A stretch of 51,554 bases of DNA from Silene noctiflora (lineage: Eukaryota; Streptophyta; Magnoliopsida; Caryophyllales; Caryophyllaceae): assembly GCA_009801015.1 (NCBI GenBank), contig VHZZ01000480.1, positions 126,584 to 178,137 of the forward strand, given 5' to 3'. The notes under the pieces are model-generated. The model had not been told where the DNA came from. It saw nothing but the letters and a program-made list of their open reading frames with translations, and made no database searches. This document shows positions 22,007 to 34,680 of the stretch, piece after piece. The stretch's first letter is position 1. Each line of letters opens with the position of its first letter. Made by a program: the position numbers and the translations under genes.

Positions 22007-22523
22007 GGGGTGTAACCGACCTCGAGCTTGCCTATGATCGAGCTCGGCTCATATCGTAAAAAACTAAAAATCGAGTTCGACTCCGAACCCGAGCTCTTGA
22101 GATAAAGGCTTGGGATTCGCTCATATAATATTTTACGAGCCCGAGCTCGAGCTTGAGGTTTGTTTGCGTACCATTTTTTTTAGCATTATGTTAATTATAA
22201 CGTAATTTTTGATTTAAAAATCCAAATTCAAACGAGAATATTATCTTTTTGTTAGCTTATAATAACAATTGTTATGTTATTTTAATTTATAAACTAATAT
22301 TTTAATTTATTTTTCGTAAAATTGATACAATTTAAGTAAATATATCGATAAATATTAAATAATTTTAAAAATAACGAGCTCAAACGAGCTTCGGAGCCGA
22401 GCTTTAGTGTGCTCGAGCTCGGCTCGGTTTGGGCTCAGCTTGGTTCGAGCCCGAGCTCGAGCCGAACTTTGACCGAGCCGATCCCGAAGGCTTGTCGGGC
22501 AGACTCAGCTCATTTACAACCCT
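22007..22523. mobile_element. GAGCTCG-rich transposon-like repeat, about 517 bp
   Basis: The left end GGGGTGTAACCGACCTCGAG and right end CTCATTTACAACCCT are partial inverted repeats (GGGTGTAA against AGGGTTGTAA). Both flanks of the interior are filled with CGAGCTCGAGC/GAGCCGAGC words that can pair across an AT-rich middle (22,170-22,370). This matches the look of common plant hAT-like non-autonomous repeats. No convincing 8-base target duplication was found, so the class is tentative. Confidence 0.5.
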
Positions 22524-22618
22524 AGACTTCAACTTTTGCCAATACTCCTGAAGTTCGATGAAATATTGGACTCATCTGCTTTACAAAACTGCTATCAATT
22601 ATCAGTAGTAGCAATGTT

Positions 22619-23035
22619 GTTAGGATCGGGATTCTACTTTGGATCGATGGGGAGGGTAGGATCGAATCGGTAGAATCGGATCGTAGAATCGCAAGATTCT
22701 ACAAACTCACTAAATATAATTTTTTATTTTGTAAAAACATATAATTGAGGATCAAAACACTTATTTATTAATATTTATTCATAAANTATTGGTAATTAAT
22801 GGTTTTAGTATCATTATATGAACATGTTTCTACAACCTANNNNNNNNNNNNNNNNNNNNNNNNNNNNNNNNNNNNNTATGATCTCATCTCTAGAAATTTT
22901 CAAATTAATAGGATCGTAAGATTTTACAACCCTGATAGAATCGTAGGATCCAGGATCGGTCAAGCATTTTCTGATCGTAAAATCGTAAAATCGTTGGATC
23001 AAATCGCGATTCTGATAGCACATTGTTTAAAATCG
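22619..23035. repeat. GGATCG/TAGAATCG repeat interrupted by an assembly gap
   Basis: Words such as GGATCGGGATTCTA, ATCGGATCGTAGAATCG and GGATCGTAAGATT recur on both sides of 37 undetermined bases (22,840-22,876; one more N at 22,786). Both halves contain inverted versions of one another, so this is probably another inverted-repeat element that could not be assembled cleanly. Confidence 0.5.
22840..22876. other. Assembly gap (37 N)
   Basis: Run of N; the sequence here is not determined and nothing should be inferred across it. Confidence 0.98.
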
Positions 23036-23215
23036 CGTGTTCAAATGAAATGGCATACACATCCGATTATCCATTCTCCTACACGAGAGGCGAGAGCCCA
23101 AGTACTCGAAGAGTGTCACAGTTGTCTAACCACTCCAAACCTTGAGTTCACGACCGGAATACTGGGTACTATATATAATTTACAAGCTATCACGGGAGAA
23201 TCAGTAAACGCCTAA

Positions 23216-23668
23216 GTTAACGACTAGAATTCAGCAGTGAGAAGCTAAAAATGCATCCCTGTATGTACTAATGCTTATTAAATGTGTTAAATTAAGACTC
23301 CCAGGAAGAAAAGAGAACACGAAATGAATACAGTAAAAGAAATTAACTGTAGTGTAATCGTATGGAATATCTATACAGTAACTATAAGATATTGCCAATA
23401 ACCTAAACATCAACTACATTCACCAAAATTCCAACCTCTACAAAAGTACTGCCAAAATAATTATATGAACTACGGTTTTAAGAAGTTTATACACAAGACA
23501 TGCTCTGGGTCGATGGCTGCAGCCCCCCAAAAGTTAGAATTTTTAGTCATTAAGAAGCAAAGCAATGACTAGAGCTGATGAAAGCTGATTCAACTCGAGG
23601 AACACGCCCCAAACTGTTTAAAACCCAATCTGACTCATCCTCCCTTGACCTAACCTGAAACCGACTTG
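23216..23668 (-). other. 3' flank of the GT14 gene
   Basis: Likely 3' untranslated region. The stretch 23,575-23,690 contains CTGATTCAACTCGAGG/AACCTGAAACCGAC words related to the repeat at 28,780-29,000. Confidence 0.4.
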
Positions 23669-26600
23669 TCAGAAACCCAAAACGGCAGGTGATAATTGTA
23701 ACAATGGCTGCAATGTACTTGGAGCAAATTTCCTTGCAAAGAGATAACACATAGAGGAATTTTGGTCATTGTACTTGCAGGTTTTTTTTCCTACAATCTT
23801 TTTGAAGAAGTCCTCGGTGATGTCACCTCTACCGAAAGTCGCAGGGTGAGCTCCTCCTCTCGACCAGTCTACAAAAGTAATGCTTCTATTTGCTATGGAG
23901 TCACCTGCTCGAATGGTAAGCATGGTCGGGAAATAGTGCTCATCGACATAACAATGTGGCTTGCAGAATGCTTCAAACTTGTGGTAAAAAATGTTGTCTT
24001 CAACAATGTTGATGGCTAATCTCCTGTTAACTTCAAACCATTGAGATCCTTTACGCCACTGGGTTAGGTTCACCTCGGGAGCCATGTTCTCATTGTAGCG
24101 CCCTCTTCCAAATGGCCCGGGATCATCAAAAGCACCCATAAAACTATATTTCGATCTCGATATGTAATTGTATATGACGCTGAAGTTGTAGAGCGGAACG
24201 CAAGATTCTGAAAGAAGCACAAACCACTCGTTTGAGATATCGAGCAAAGCATTAGCGAGAAGTCTTTTCTCGGCATCGCACATACTCATTTTTCCCCATT
24301 CTGCCAACTGCATATGAAAGAGGCAAATTGGTGAGCTAGTTCAAATTTGCAAAGCTCTAATATATTCGCAAAGAAATCTCTAAAAATGCCTAGAACTTGA
24401 ATTGATCATGAATGGGCTATAACTCCCAACTTAAAAACCATGACAGATAGTTCACTCCAGTATCCACATTCCACAGGATAAGAGTTCACAAACAATCGGA
24501 ATCTGAACAAATCATCGCATCTAAGATCATAAACCTGTTTCTCACATACAAGAACAACACATACACTTATGTATTCCTCATCTAATCCTTGCCAGAAATT
24601 ATAATGGTAGAACACTAGTATCATGCCTCAAAAACCCAACAATTCAATGCACTAGTCAGAATTACCAGACAAATACAGAAGGCAGTATAATAAGAATCTA
24701 CATGCGACAACAACAAAAACATAAGTACATAACATTACCTAGTGCCACAACCTCCCAAATTTTAATGACCTTTTTAGGCGACAACGTAACAAGTGAAAAA
24801 GATGAACAAAGAGAGGCAGATAAATTAGGACGATGACATTTGCCAAGCATAACAACTCAAATTTAAATTCTATTGCAATTGCAATTTGAGTTATACAGTT
24901 ATACTCTTGCCACATTGTGGTCTTAACCAAAAAAGCGCAGCTATAACCAAAAAAGCCCAAGCTCTTAACCAAAATCGCCCAAGTAGAAAATATCTACCAT
25001 GACCTGTGATGGCTGTCATCATCTGACATTAAACTCCACAAAATCATCCAACAATTCAATCACTTGTACATCAGATCTGCAAGTCTACAATCTTATCCAA
25101 AAGCAAAGTTATACTCTCTATATCATTTTGAGAACATAAAAATGCTGAAACTTTGTCTTCACCAAGTATCCCTTATTTATCTAGCACAAGCACAAGACTT
25201 TCAAAATTTATCCATCAAAATTTGCCCTCTTAAATTTCACCCCTGCACTTGCTCCTTTACCTTGCAAGTTGCAAGTCTAGTACAAATGTTAGATACATTT
25301 AATATTTTATAAATCCAATCTTGCCTATCCCAAGCACGAAGTAATTATTCGCAAAAGTGTTAAGGTGTATAGTACATAAATCAACTTATATTGTCAGTAT
25401 AATACTAGACCCACATTTCGTGAAAACAATATTAGCAACCAACCCTTTCCCTATACTATTAATCCTTACTGATCACAATGACTACATATCTTGCTTATCA
25501 TTAACCTAACACGTTGTTAATCACAAAAGAACACTACTTAGTCCTGTGCACACTTCAAGAAAGTGTAAATCTCAGATCAATTATATTGTACTTTAAGTAC
25601 TTCCCACAACTTTTTCTATCTAGAAAGATGTTTTCCTTGCTTATCCACTCAACCAGAAAACATACAAATCAGTGATGTACCTGCTACTCTGCTAGGGCTC
25701 TAAGTACAGCTCCTATCATAGTATTAAATCTCGGTTTTGCCTAGGTTGCGCTATCCGTTATTGCAGTATAATATCGCTAAATGCAGTCAATATCGCCTCA
25801 AAATGAATAAAAATGTGGTTGCGGTAAACTCCAAAACCTTTATTAAGCTATAGGACATGATACTTCTGCATATGACGAGATTCAGTTGAAAATTTTGAAG
25901 CATCTCAGACAGTTAACTAATACTCCCTCCATTCCACCTTCATCGTCCTACTTTCCATTTCCATTATGGGAGGATTTAAGAAATATGGGTAAATTTACAA
26001 CACTATACCTTTAATCACGTAGAATGGGGGACAATATCATTTTGACAAGGGGAGAGGTAGTTAAAATATTAGGGGCAATATTGGTAGTTCACTCATTTAC
26101 AATACTAAATTTAGAAATAGGAAACTAATTTGGAATGAAATTTGGGGAAAAAGGACAATAAAAGTGGCATGGAGAGAGTATATGTTTAATTTATGACCAT
26201 TTTTTAAGGCCAGGACATCATATGAAGACATGAATTCATTGATTTATAAAAAACAGTAAATCTCTCCATAGTATCTTTTTTCTCCTCACTTCATCCTACA
26301 CACATTTTAAGAAAAGTGTTAAATTGACAACTCTATGCTTCATTATTCTCCCATATCAGCCCCTCCCTCGATTATCTCTTACCGTAGCTTTCACACCAAC
26401 CTTCCACACAACCCGCCTAGTCACCACTACAACCCAGCCAACCACCATAACCAACCCAACCACCACAACACAGCCAACCACCAGAGACTCACACCGCAAT
26501 GCAGTCACCACGAGCTAGCCAACCACTACAACCCAGCCAACCACCACTAGCCTACATAACCACCACAACCCACTACCCTCATAACACAACCCCTGACCAA

Positions 26601-28067
26601 CTGCTCATGCCGAGGCACGAGGAAATGGCAGATATGAGGTGATTCGGTGGTCAACTGATCAAGGGCGTCTGATTACAGGTGGTCCAGAGGTCAGATGATG
26701 GAGGCTAAGATCTGGTCTGGAAGTTACCAATAATGAAGATGATGAGAAAGGCGCCGTTGAGGTTTGCTTGATAAATGATAGTCGACGGTGGTGATGGGAT
26801 GTTGACACTGGTGGAAGGGCAAAGAGGCTTGGTGATATTCAGAGGTCAATCGGGGTATCGGAGGTCGTAGTGTGGTGTGAGGTTGTGGGGATGGTCTGTA
26901 TGTAAGGTGGCCGGTCAAAAAATGGCCAGGGAGGGAGGGGAAAAGGGAGAAAGTGGTGGTCTCTAATTTGATTATATGTTCAGTAATAGTTATACAATCA
27001 TCAATGTTTGATTATATGTTGGTGATACTTGTACGTTACTTCCTCAAAAACCCAATACCCTCTGAGCTACTCATCACTAAGGTTATAGATTCATAATGTC
27101 ATTATGTATAAAGCTCCTCGTCAGACAGTCTAATTAGCCTGATGGTCAAATCATATGCAAACACAGGTGAGAGGGTATTACACTAACCGCGATGATTAAA
27201 AATCTGTATAACCTAAAACATGTTCACATACTCCCACTTCCCATACCCTTTTTCTCGTAACTGGCAAGTTCAAAGTCCTCCAAGAACCCATACATAGCTA
27301 AGGATAAACTACTCGACCTTATTACTAAACTTCTATGCATATGCATCTTCAAGAATCAATCACAATTCAATTTAAATGGATTAGATATAACAACCTACAA
27401 AGGCATACACATTGTAACCACAAGTTTTCCTTTTCACAACCAAACAACAAATGTAGTACCGATATGGCGATATAAGAGCAAATTAAAGCAAATAAGATTG
27501 GAATACACACAAAAAGTAACAATGAGTATAAATTGGCATTGAGAAGCTTACTTTGCTAGGTATATGCCTTCTGTAGAAAACAGAATTGGAAGGAAACTCC
27601 TGAGTGTAACTTGGCATGGAGTGAATATAGATCGAAAACCGGCCTTCATGGCCCTTAAAGAACCTCTCCCAAAGGGGAGCCAAGGGCAATGGGCCCTTAG
27701 TTAAGAACATAAATGCAATCTTAGTAGTTCTATTAAATGGGTATTTCTTAATCCTAGGCACAAATGAAGCTCTCCAAAACAACTCTTCATCACTCATTGT
27801 ATGCATCAAATTCGACGAAAACGGTCGAATCCAATTATCTAAACCAGTTCCTTCAACAATACATGGATCATAACTAGGCTTAATATCACTAACTACATGA
27901 TCAAACCCAAAATGTTTGAATGTATTTAGACTAATAAATGAAATTATAGCACATAAAACTAAGAACATTAACAAAATTAAAAGCAATCTTAATGGTAAAC
28001 CCCTTGTTCTACTTACAAAGGTGGGATCTTTTCCTTCTTCTAATGAATTAACCACCCTTGTTTGCAT
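23669..28067 (-). CDS. GT14 family glycosyltransferase (DUF266, core-2/I-branching type)
   Basis: Two exons, 27,552-28,067 and 23,669-24,307, joined in phase 0 to 384 residues, the normal family length. The start MQTRVVNSLEEGKDP is the family's usual N-terminus. A type II membrane anchor follows (about 24-47, PLRLLLILLMFLVLCAII), then the luminal domain: LHTMSDEELFWRAS, KIAFMFLTKGPLPLAPLWERF (sugar-nucleotide side of the fold), LLSESCVPLYNF, FDDPGPFGRGRY, WRKGSQWFE and CYVDEHYFPTMLTIR. The acidic pair at 294-295 in VDEHYF matches the catalytic-base region of animal core-2 GlcNAc transferases. It is presumably a Golgi enzyme transferring a sugar in cell-wall or glycoprotein synthesis; acceptor and donor are not known for most plant members. 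The single intron is 3.2 kb and carries a MITE. Confidence 0.95.
25923..26178. mobile_element. Stowaway-type MITE, 256 bp, in the GT14 intron
   Basis: Left CTCCCTCCATTCCACCTTCA and right, read inverted, CTCTCTCCATGCCACTTTTA agree at most positions over about 26 bases; TA flanks both sides (25,921-25,922, 26,179-26,180). Non-coding. Confidence 0.75.
26395..26580. repeat. CCAACCACCACAAC low-complexity tract
   Basis: Irregular tandem array of AACCAACCACCACAA-like units in the GT14 intron. Open frames through it are rich in proline, threonine, histidine and asparagine only because of the repeat; not coding. Confidence 0.8.
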
Positions 28068-28570
28068 CTTGATTATAACTGCTAAAACTACACAAAATGA
28101 AAAAATTATAACTGATCTTAAAATAAATAAGATCAAACCCTACAATAATTTGGGGAAAATTTAGTAATTTAACAGTTTTGAGATCAGAAATTGAGATGGG
28201 CAGTGATTATTTTAACTGCCCATCAAGAAAAAACAAAGTTTATGAGTGAAAAACTTGTGTGAGAAGATCTATGGATATGAAAGTACCCAATTACAAAAGA
28301 AACAAAGCTGTGTTTTTGAATAGTGATAAAAAGTGATGGAGAAGTGGGGGATTTTCAGCGGATATTTGTGGTTTGATTGATCGATTTGGGCATATATGAT
28401 GTTCAGATGACACTTAATACGACAAGGTGTCAAAATTATGACTTTGGGTCAAGCTCTAACACTTATATATTAAAAAAAAGTTGGATTCTGAAACAATGTT
28501 TGATTAACGAAACCGACTCCAATTTCGAATTGAGGAATTTTGAGTTGGGGTAAATTAATTGGAGCAAAAA

Positions 28571-28745
28571 TTCAGACGGATACTATTCACTAGTATCCTC
28601 TTAAGTTTAAGACGGGTCAGTGACATGAATAAAACAAAAACAGAATGCATTGGAAAAAAAGTAAAAAAGTTGTCTTATATGCCAATGTGGGGTGATATTT
28701 GACCCGTCTTAAAGCTTAAGACGGATAGTACTGTCTTAAACAAGA
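28571..28745. mobile_element. AAGACGG-type foldback element upstream of the GT14 gene
   Basis: Left part: AGACGGATACTATTC then CTTAAGTTTAAGACGGGTCA. Right part: TGACCCGTCTTAAAGCTTAA then GACGGATAGTACTGTCTTAA. The arms are imperfect inverted copies, and the sequence is clearly related to the element at 19,283-19,445. Confidence 0.6.
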
Positions 28746-30340
28746 CTAGGTGTAATTGAAAATAAGAGTAGTCGTGAGTAGAGCTGATAAAAGTTGATCC
28801 GACTTGAGGAAATTAATAGGACTCACTTGAAATTTGGCTTGATAGAACCTGGACGTTGGGTCAAAACCGACCCAACTGGAGGTCAAATGAAAACCGAAAA
28901 TTACCTTATTTGTCCAAATCTGAACTCGACTTGAACTGAGTCGAATCGATCCATAATCCGATATTAACTCAACCGGATTTTGACACGATAACAAAATTAG
29001 CTTAGTAAGGGTCCAAACAAAACCAAATTGATATTCATCTTAACTTTTAAACATGAAATTATCAACTAAATTAAGTTAAAATGTACTTCGTTTTATAACC
29101 TGGCCGTTAGTGACTCAAACTAAATTTGACCCGACATAAATCGTAACCGCCTTGCACTTGTTATTGACTCGACACAACACGAACTCGATATGACCCTGCC
29201 TTCTTTGACCCGCCACATAATCGACTCGGGTCACCTGAATGCCACCTTTAGCTATGAGCCAGTGAAAAGTTTACATTGTACTCGGTTGTATAGTTGTGGC
29301 TAGATCTGACAAACGAGTCAATCAGATTGAGTTCTGGCACATTTTGTCGGCTACACATCTCGGTCTTTCGGGTAGGACGACTTGGGTTATTCGAGTTTCG
29401 TGTCAATTTTGAATGTCAAGTTTTCGGGTCGTTCTCAGTTCAGGTCACTTTCTAGTAAGATTATTTCAGATGTGGCCATTTTCAAGTATGAGACATTTTA
29501 GCTGGGTCAATGGTTAAAACATTTTAGTTAGTACGAAGTACTACTAATTTGACTAATGAAGAGTATTTTACAAATAAATTTATTTACTATGGAACTTTGA
29601 AATCATGGAGCCCTTTACTTTGAATTATACAATGTTAAACAGAGAATATTAATAATTTCGGGTCATTTTGAGTCACTTTGGGTCATTTCTGATTAGGTCT
29701 ATTACGGGTCAGGTAGTTTGGGTGAAGGCACCTCAAATGAGGTCACTCAAGCTCAAATTGAGCCTATTCGGATTTTAGGTCATACAATTTTAGGTAACTT
29801 CGAACTTTGCCAGTTTAATTGTGGTTTAGTTTCAATCCCAAGAGCATCATATAATTTGCGTTAACTCTAAAAACAAGACTGGAGGTATTAGAGCTGTTGA
29901 CAGTAAACAGCAACAAAGATAGGGGAGGTAATCACAGTTATGTCACGGTTCTAATCACGGAGGCATTAATATGCTCACCTTACAGATCCTCAAGGCCTAC
30001 CCAGAATTGCAAGGCAAGGGCGAGCCATGTCCTGACTCTTGGCCGGGATCTACTCTAAAGTCTCTAATGTTCTAACTACACAGCAAATCCTATAGCATAA
30101 AACATTCAAAACAATATCGAGTAACCACAGCAGCAGCAAAAGAGTAGTCTTAAAGCACCACCCACATTCATAGCTGATAAAAGTCGACAGCAAATAACAC
30201 AGGTATTCATTCTCACAGGACACCATTGTTGTTAAACACACATTGATTAGACTGACCAACTTTAAACTTCCTACATACACAGGATGACACTTCTAGTGGG
30301 ACGATGTTACTTCACTTGAGATTACTTGTGTTGTTGTCGA
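28746..30340. repeat. Intergenic DNA with dispersed GGGTCA/TGACCC words
   Basis: Between 28,780 and 29,260, and again 29,290-29,790, words such as GACCCGACA, GGTCAAAACCGACCC, CGGGTCA and TTTGGGTCATTT are frequent on both strands, a pattern typical of decayed non-autonomous plant transposons. Ends and target duplications could not be fixed. The last 400 bases are the likely 3' flank of the CZIB gene. Confidence 0.4.
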
Positions 30341-33278
30341 TCACTTCCAGTAGCGTGTTCTGTACCACGTCCATCCCTTCACCACTTGCTGCCTCCATTT
30401 AAAGTTCGTAATTGCCACAGCCGCATTCATCTTCTCATCCCACTCTGCCCACTCTCCGCCACCCAAGTCAACATTCTTATAGACGGTCCCAGATTTCTGC
30501 ACAGTTTTAAATCAACAATTACTTCAATTTCAAAGCAACCAATAATTTATTGCATAGAACCAACAATCCTGCCTATAGACCAAAGAATTCTGTAGTCATA
30601 CATATGAGAACAATCCCTTAACCCTATGGTTATGGTTTTAAATGTATAAGAGAGACATATACTCCTACAAGACTCACTAGATGCAAATTACGCACAAACA
30701 ATGACACAACAAAAAAGGACACAAAAAGAGTAAAGAGATGACTTACTGATTCTACTCTCCAATGAGGGCCGTCCTTAAGAACGAAATCAATTGGCTCCAG
30801 GCCTTCGCATTCAAACTTCATCAAGGGAACAGGCCACCCTCTTCGGTAGTGAGCTTCAGTATAGGGACTTGCTTCATCGCAGCGTCGCCACTCAGGATCT
30901 TTCTGTAGTGGTATTGGTACCATTTTTATTATACCCTCCCGGTCACAGCCCCTGCACTGAAACCCAAAACAAGAGAAAAATGTAGGTCATGATGTAGTCT
31001 ACACTATGTAGAAACTTGTGTACCAACAATCATAACCCCACTAAGAAAGCACTATTTCATAGAAAATTGCATCTAATATGTTCCACTCAACAGGGAGTTC
31101 AATGCCCTTCTGGTTACTAGAGTTTTACATTGAAAAGCATATGGCCGATAGCATCATTTACTCAAAAACCGATGAGAGGATGAAAATTTTGCCATCTGAT
31201 GATTATCTTTACAATCGAACAAGACAGATGTTCGTTAAATGAACGAAGATTACCAGCCACTTAACGTAGGAGGGTGGCTTGGGGGTATCCATTATATTAT
31301 ACTCCAATTCAAATAAAATAGATTGCTTGATGGGACGGGTGAGATAAAAGTATGTACTCATCTCATGAATCTAAGACACGGCACAAATTATATTAAGTTG
31401 ACTTCCAAATTCAGTGCTAAAAATGATGTAGGAGCCAGGGAGTTGGAAGAGATAATTATCAGAAGGGTTAGTTGAATAGATCTTACCACCCTTACAGTAG
31501 ACACAGAGGTCAAAAGACTTCACGCAATTCAGCCCAAAATCAGGTCATATATCACCAAGATTAGACAAGCGTTCTACTAAATTAGTCGTAAGAAAACATA
31601 TTACTCCGCAAAGAACATACTTCCTGAAGCGAAGAGATGACAGTAAATGATTAATAGCACACAGTCTAGAACTATGATGCCTCTTACAAAAATTGTGAAT
31701 GTTGAAACATATAGTAATATTCTAACAATGAAAGCTTAAAGTTGTACAAAATCCAAAGTAAAGAGTTAAATAAACACTGTTAGTTCATCCAATCTTGTGC
31801 TAGATTTCATAACTTAAAAATAACTTTACGCCTAAAAGCTTAAGATTGAAGGACCTTTTCAACCAGTTTTATAACCTTTTAGTAGGCAGAACATAACCAG
31901 AACATGTTCCTATATCGCTATATGATGCGACATTGGCAAATAAAACACAGCTCAATTACAGCAACTAGGAGATTCAGGGATTAATAGAACTACAATAAAC
32001 TCAGCACAACTCACAAGGATTACAGCGGACAAAGAAAACACCAAAAGAAAACACGGTAATATTTTGGACCATCCAATCAGGTTTACACAAAATTTTCAGT
32101 CATGAACATCAACGCAGGGAATAAACAGAGCATTCACAATATCAAGGAATTTTTACAGGAATAAAATAGAAAGACCGTTGGTTCGCCACGACTCAGCAAA
32201 AAACATTCAAATACGGAGTAATACTCTGCACAATGACATGAAAACTAGGTCTAACATTAACCACTGACGTCTAAACACAAACGCTAGAGCATAAATTTCA
32301 TCTGAAACAATAACCACAACAAACTCAAAAACCGACTAATTACAAATGCTGTTCACAAGTAAACATTTGAAACATAAATATTACAGAGTATATTATAGCA
32401 CCACATAAGTTTTAACATTTCAAAAGACGAGAACATAATTTCTGCCTTTCTGGTACATGTAAACATTATAACTTACAAGCGACTGCAACAAATCATCGCA
32501 AAAATCACCTAAGCTCTAGATCTACCACACAAAAACAACCTGACTGCACGGCAGATCAACATTTAACACAATAAGCGCTAAGCTTCTGCAGAGTATAAAT
32601 ATTCGCAATGATTTTAATTTTTAAGCATAAACCTGAATAACAGAATAGTAACAACCAACATAGAGGCAAACAATATGAAAACCCTAAGAAAACGATATAA
32701 TTAACACAAAATAATTTAACAATTCGCGATAAATACGGAATGTAACGAGGAGATGAAGACAACAATTTATAGAAAGAGAAATAAACCTTCTGATGAAGAT
32801 GAACATAGCGGTTGATTTTAGGAAGGAGAACTTGCTTGTTCAAGCACACCCAGCTTTCCTTCTCCGTCACTAGTCCGCATCTCTCACATCCAAGCTGTAC
32901 ACAAACACACATAAAATCACTATCACTCAGAAACAGCAACGACGACGACGACAACAACACAACTCTCACAATGTACGATGATGAGAAGAGAATTTCGGAA
33001 AAATCGACGAACGAAACAAAAGAATGTACGATAATGAAGAGAAATAGAAAATTACGAAACAAAAGTAGCGGAAGATATTCATCGTCGGATAACAAACGCA
33101 ACAAAAAAAAAAAAAAAAAAAACTCAGAGAATTCCGAAAACAAGAAAAGAAAGTAAGAATGTAGGAAGAAAGAGACCTTGAAGAAGTAGCGGAAGTTAGG
33201 GTCCTGAACGCCGCCCATAAGTTGAAGAGTTGAGACGTTTTCTAAATCAGCAGCGATCATGAGTTCGTACTTCACCAT
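30341..33278 (-). CDS. CZIB: CXXC-motif zinc-binding protein (CZIB/C1orf123, DUF866)
   Basis: Four exons, 33,177-33,278, 32,787-32,894, 30,747-30,956 and 30,341-30,496, all phase 0, giving 191 residues. The N-terminus MVKYELMIAADLENVSTLQL is the family signature. Two CXXC pairs, CERC (37-40) and CRGC (71-74), supply the four zinc ligands and are placed as in the family. PLMKFECEGLEPIDF (about 115-129) and the final GG-EWAEWDEKMNAAVAI are the other conserved blocks. The family is a small soluble two-sheet zinc protein of unsettled function. The human protein has 160 residues and ends soon after the DEK motif; here 19 residues rich in Trp, Tyr, Arg and Lys follow (KWRQQVVKGWTWYRTRYWK). Exons 2 and 3 are separated by 1.8 kb of AT-rich intron. 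Confidence 0.93.
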
Positions 33279-33814
33279 TGTTGTACTTTCTGCAAGCTTT
33301 CTCTCTCAACAAATAAATGCAAGCTGTCTTTTTCTTGGATTTTTTTTCGCTTTTTTTCTGTTTCTGTTTTAGCCTTGCCCTCCAAGGCATATATGGTTTA
33401 ATACTGAAAAAATGTTGTGTCATTTCGGAAGGGATTTTTCAGTTGGGCTTTGTATTTAGATTTGGGCTGCGGTTTTGAGACGGGTTGCGTTAAAGGTTGT
33501 CGATAAATTACTTGTAACATCGATATTTTTTAAACATTTTAAATTTTGTATTCTTCCATTTTACACTTTTAATAAAAAGAAGATATCAAATTAAACAACA
33601 AACTTATTCACCAAATTATAAAATTTATGCATAATTCACCAAATTACAGAGTAAGTCCATTTGTAATTTTGGGCATCTCTATTTCCTATGATTTCTTTCA
33701 TCGGTCCATATTCTACCCAGTAAAAAAGCCATCGTTAAATTTAAGCAATGTTTGATGTCTCGGTCATATTAGAGGAAATGTATTTCTTCAATTTTTATTT
33801 TTTTTATAATAACT
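33279..33814. other. 5' flank of the CZIB gene
   Basis: Leader and promoter of the minus-strand gene; AT-rich, T-runs at 33,345-33,360. No clear TATA box could be singled out. Confidence 0.4.
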
Positions 33815-34240
33815 ATGGGTGAGGTTTCGATCATTATTAGAGGAAACATCACCGTTACAATTTGGGGTGCATTAGATACTAGTTATGGGTCTCACGATGA
33901 TGGTTATAAGGAGCATGCGCCTACTACATGGTTAAAATTTGAGATTGTTTATAGTAAGCCTATTATGAATCAAATTCATGATTATAAAAGTTTGATTTGC
34001 CTTCTGTAATTCTTGGTGAAGGAATGGTGTTGTGCAAGTATATGGAAGCTAATATTATGATTGAGAAACTGCCTTCTCCTGATTGGGATGAATAAAAGAA
34101 ACATTTGAGGCATAAGAAGAAGTATATGAAATTGCATGAGCTAATTGATCATATCAAGATTGAAGATGTCAACATGAATCCGGATCGTGTTAAAACTAAT
34201 GTTGCTAACTTTGTTAAAGCTAATATTGTTGTTCTCTAAC
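33815..34240 (+). mobile_element. Fossil fragment of a Ty1/copia retrotransposon (gag)
   Basis: The + strand shows translated similarity to the plant Ty1/copia gag domain (UBN2/DUF4219 type), including the KPIMNQIHDY block and the IEKLPS and HKKKYM-L-ELI-HI-IED blocks in the usual order. No protease, integrase, reverse transcriptase or terminal repeats were seen nearby. It is a partial, broken copy with a few breaks, old enough to have lost its ends. Confidence 0.7.
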
Positions 34241-34680
34241 TCATGAGGTAAGCAACCACCACACCAAACCCATTTTATTAAACCTCGTATAATATTCGTG
34301 AGAACTGAGAATAACATACAAACATTTAATTGAAAGAATGTACCGCAACAAAAAGGAGAATTCAAAGATATGAAATGGATAGAACACATAAATTTGAAAA
34401 CTAGACTCAAAACTCCATTTGTTTGGGATGGATACATTTTCTTGGAAGTCAAGCCTTTGATACAATCTCTTGGACAACAAGAGACAAAAAATCATACACC
34501 ATACTTCCAAGTTCCAACTACACATTATTCCCCGCGATCATTTACAACTTAAGACGACCTTACTAATATATTTACAAAACAGTAAGCATATGACCTGCTC
34601 GATTTACACATAGGTACTGCAAATACAACATATATGGCAAAACAACTTGAAAAAGTTAATTACAACGCTATAGTGCAGAA
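34241..34680 (-). other. 3' flank of ELF3
   Basis: No gene; the part nearest 34,680 is the likely 3' untranslated region of ELF3. Confidence 0.4.

Noticed and set aside
22799-23215. 138-codon open frame on the + strand
   Set aside because: It passes through the run of N and the GGATCG repeat; not interpretable as a gene.
26324-26550. Threonine/proline- and histidine/asparagine-rich open frames
   Set aside because: By-product of the CCAACCACCACAAC low-complexity tract in the GT14 intron.
32556-33278. 240-codon open frame on the minus strand through the CZIB 5' end
   Set aside because: It simply reads through intron 1 and past exon 2 in a frame that stays open; the conserved protein follows the spliced exons.
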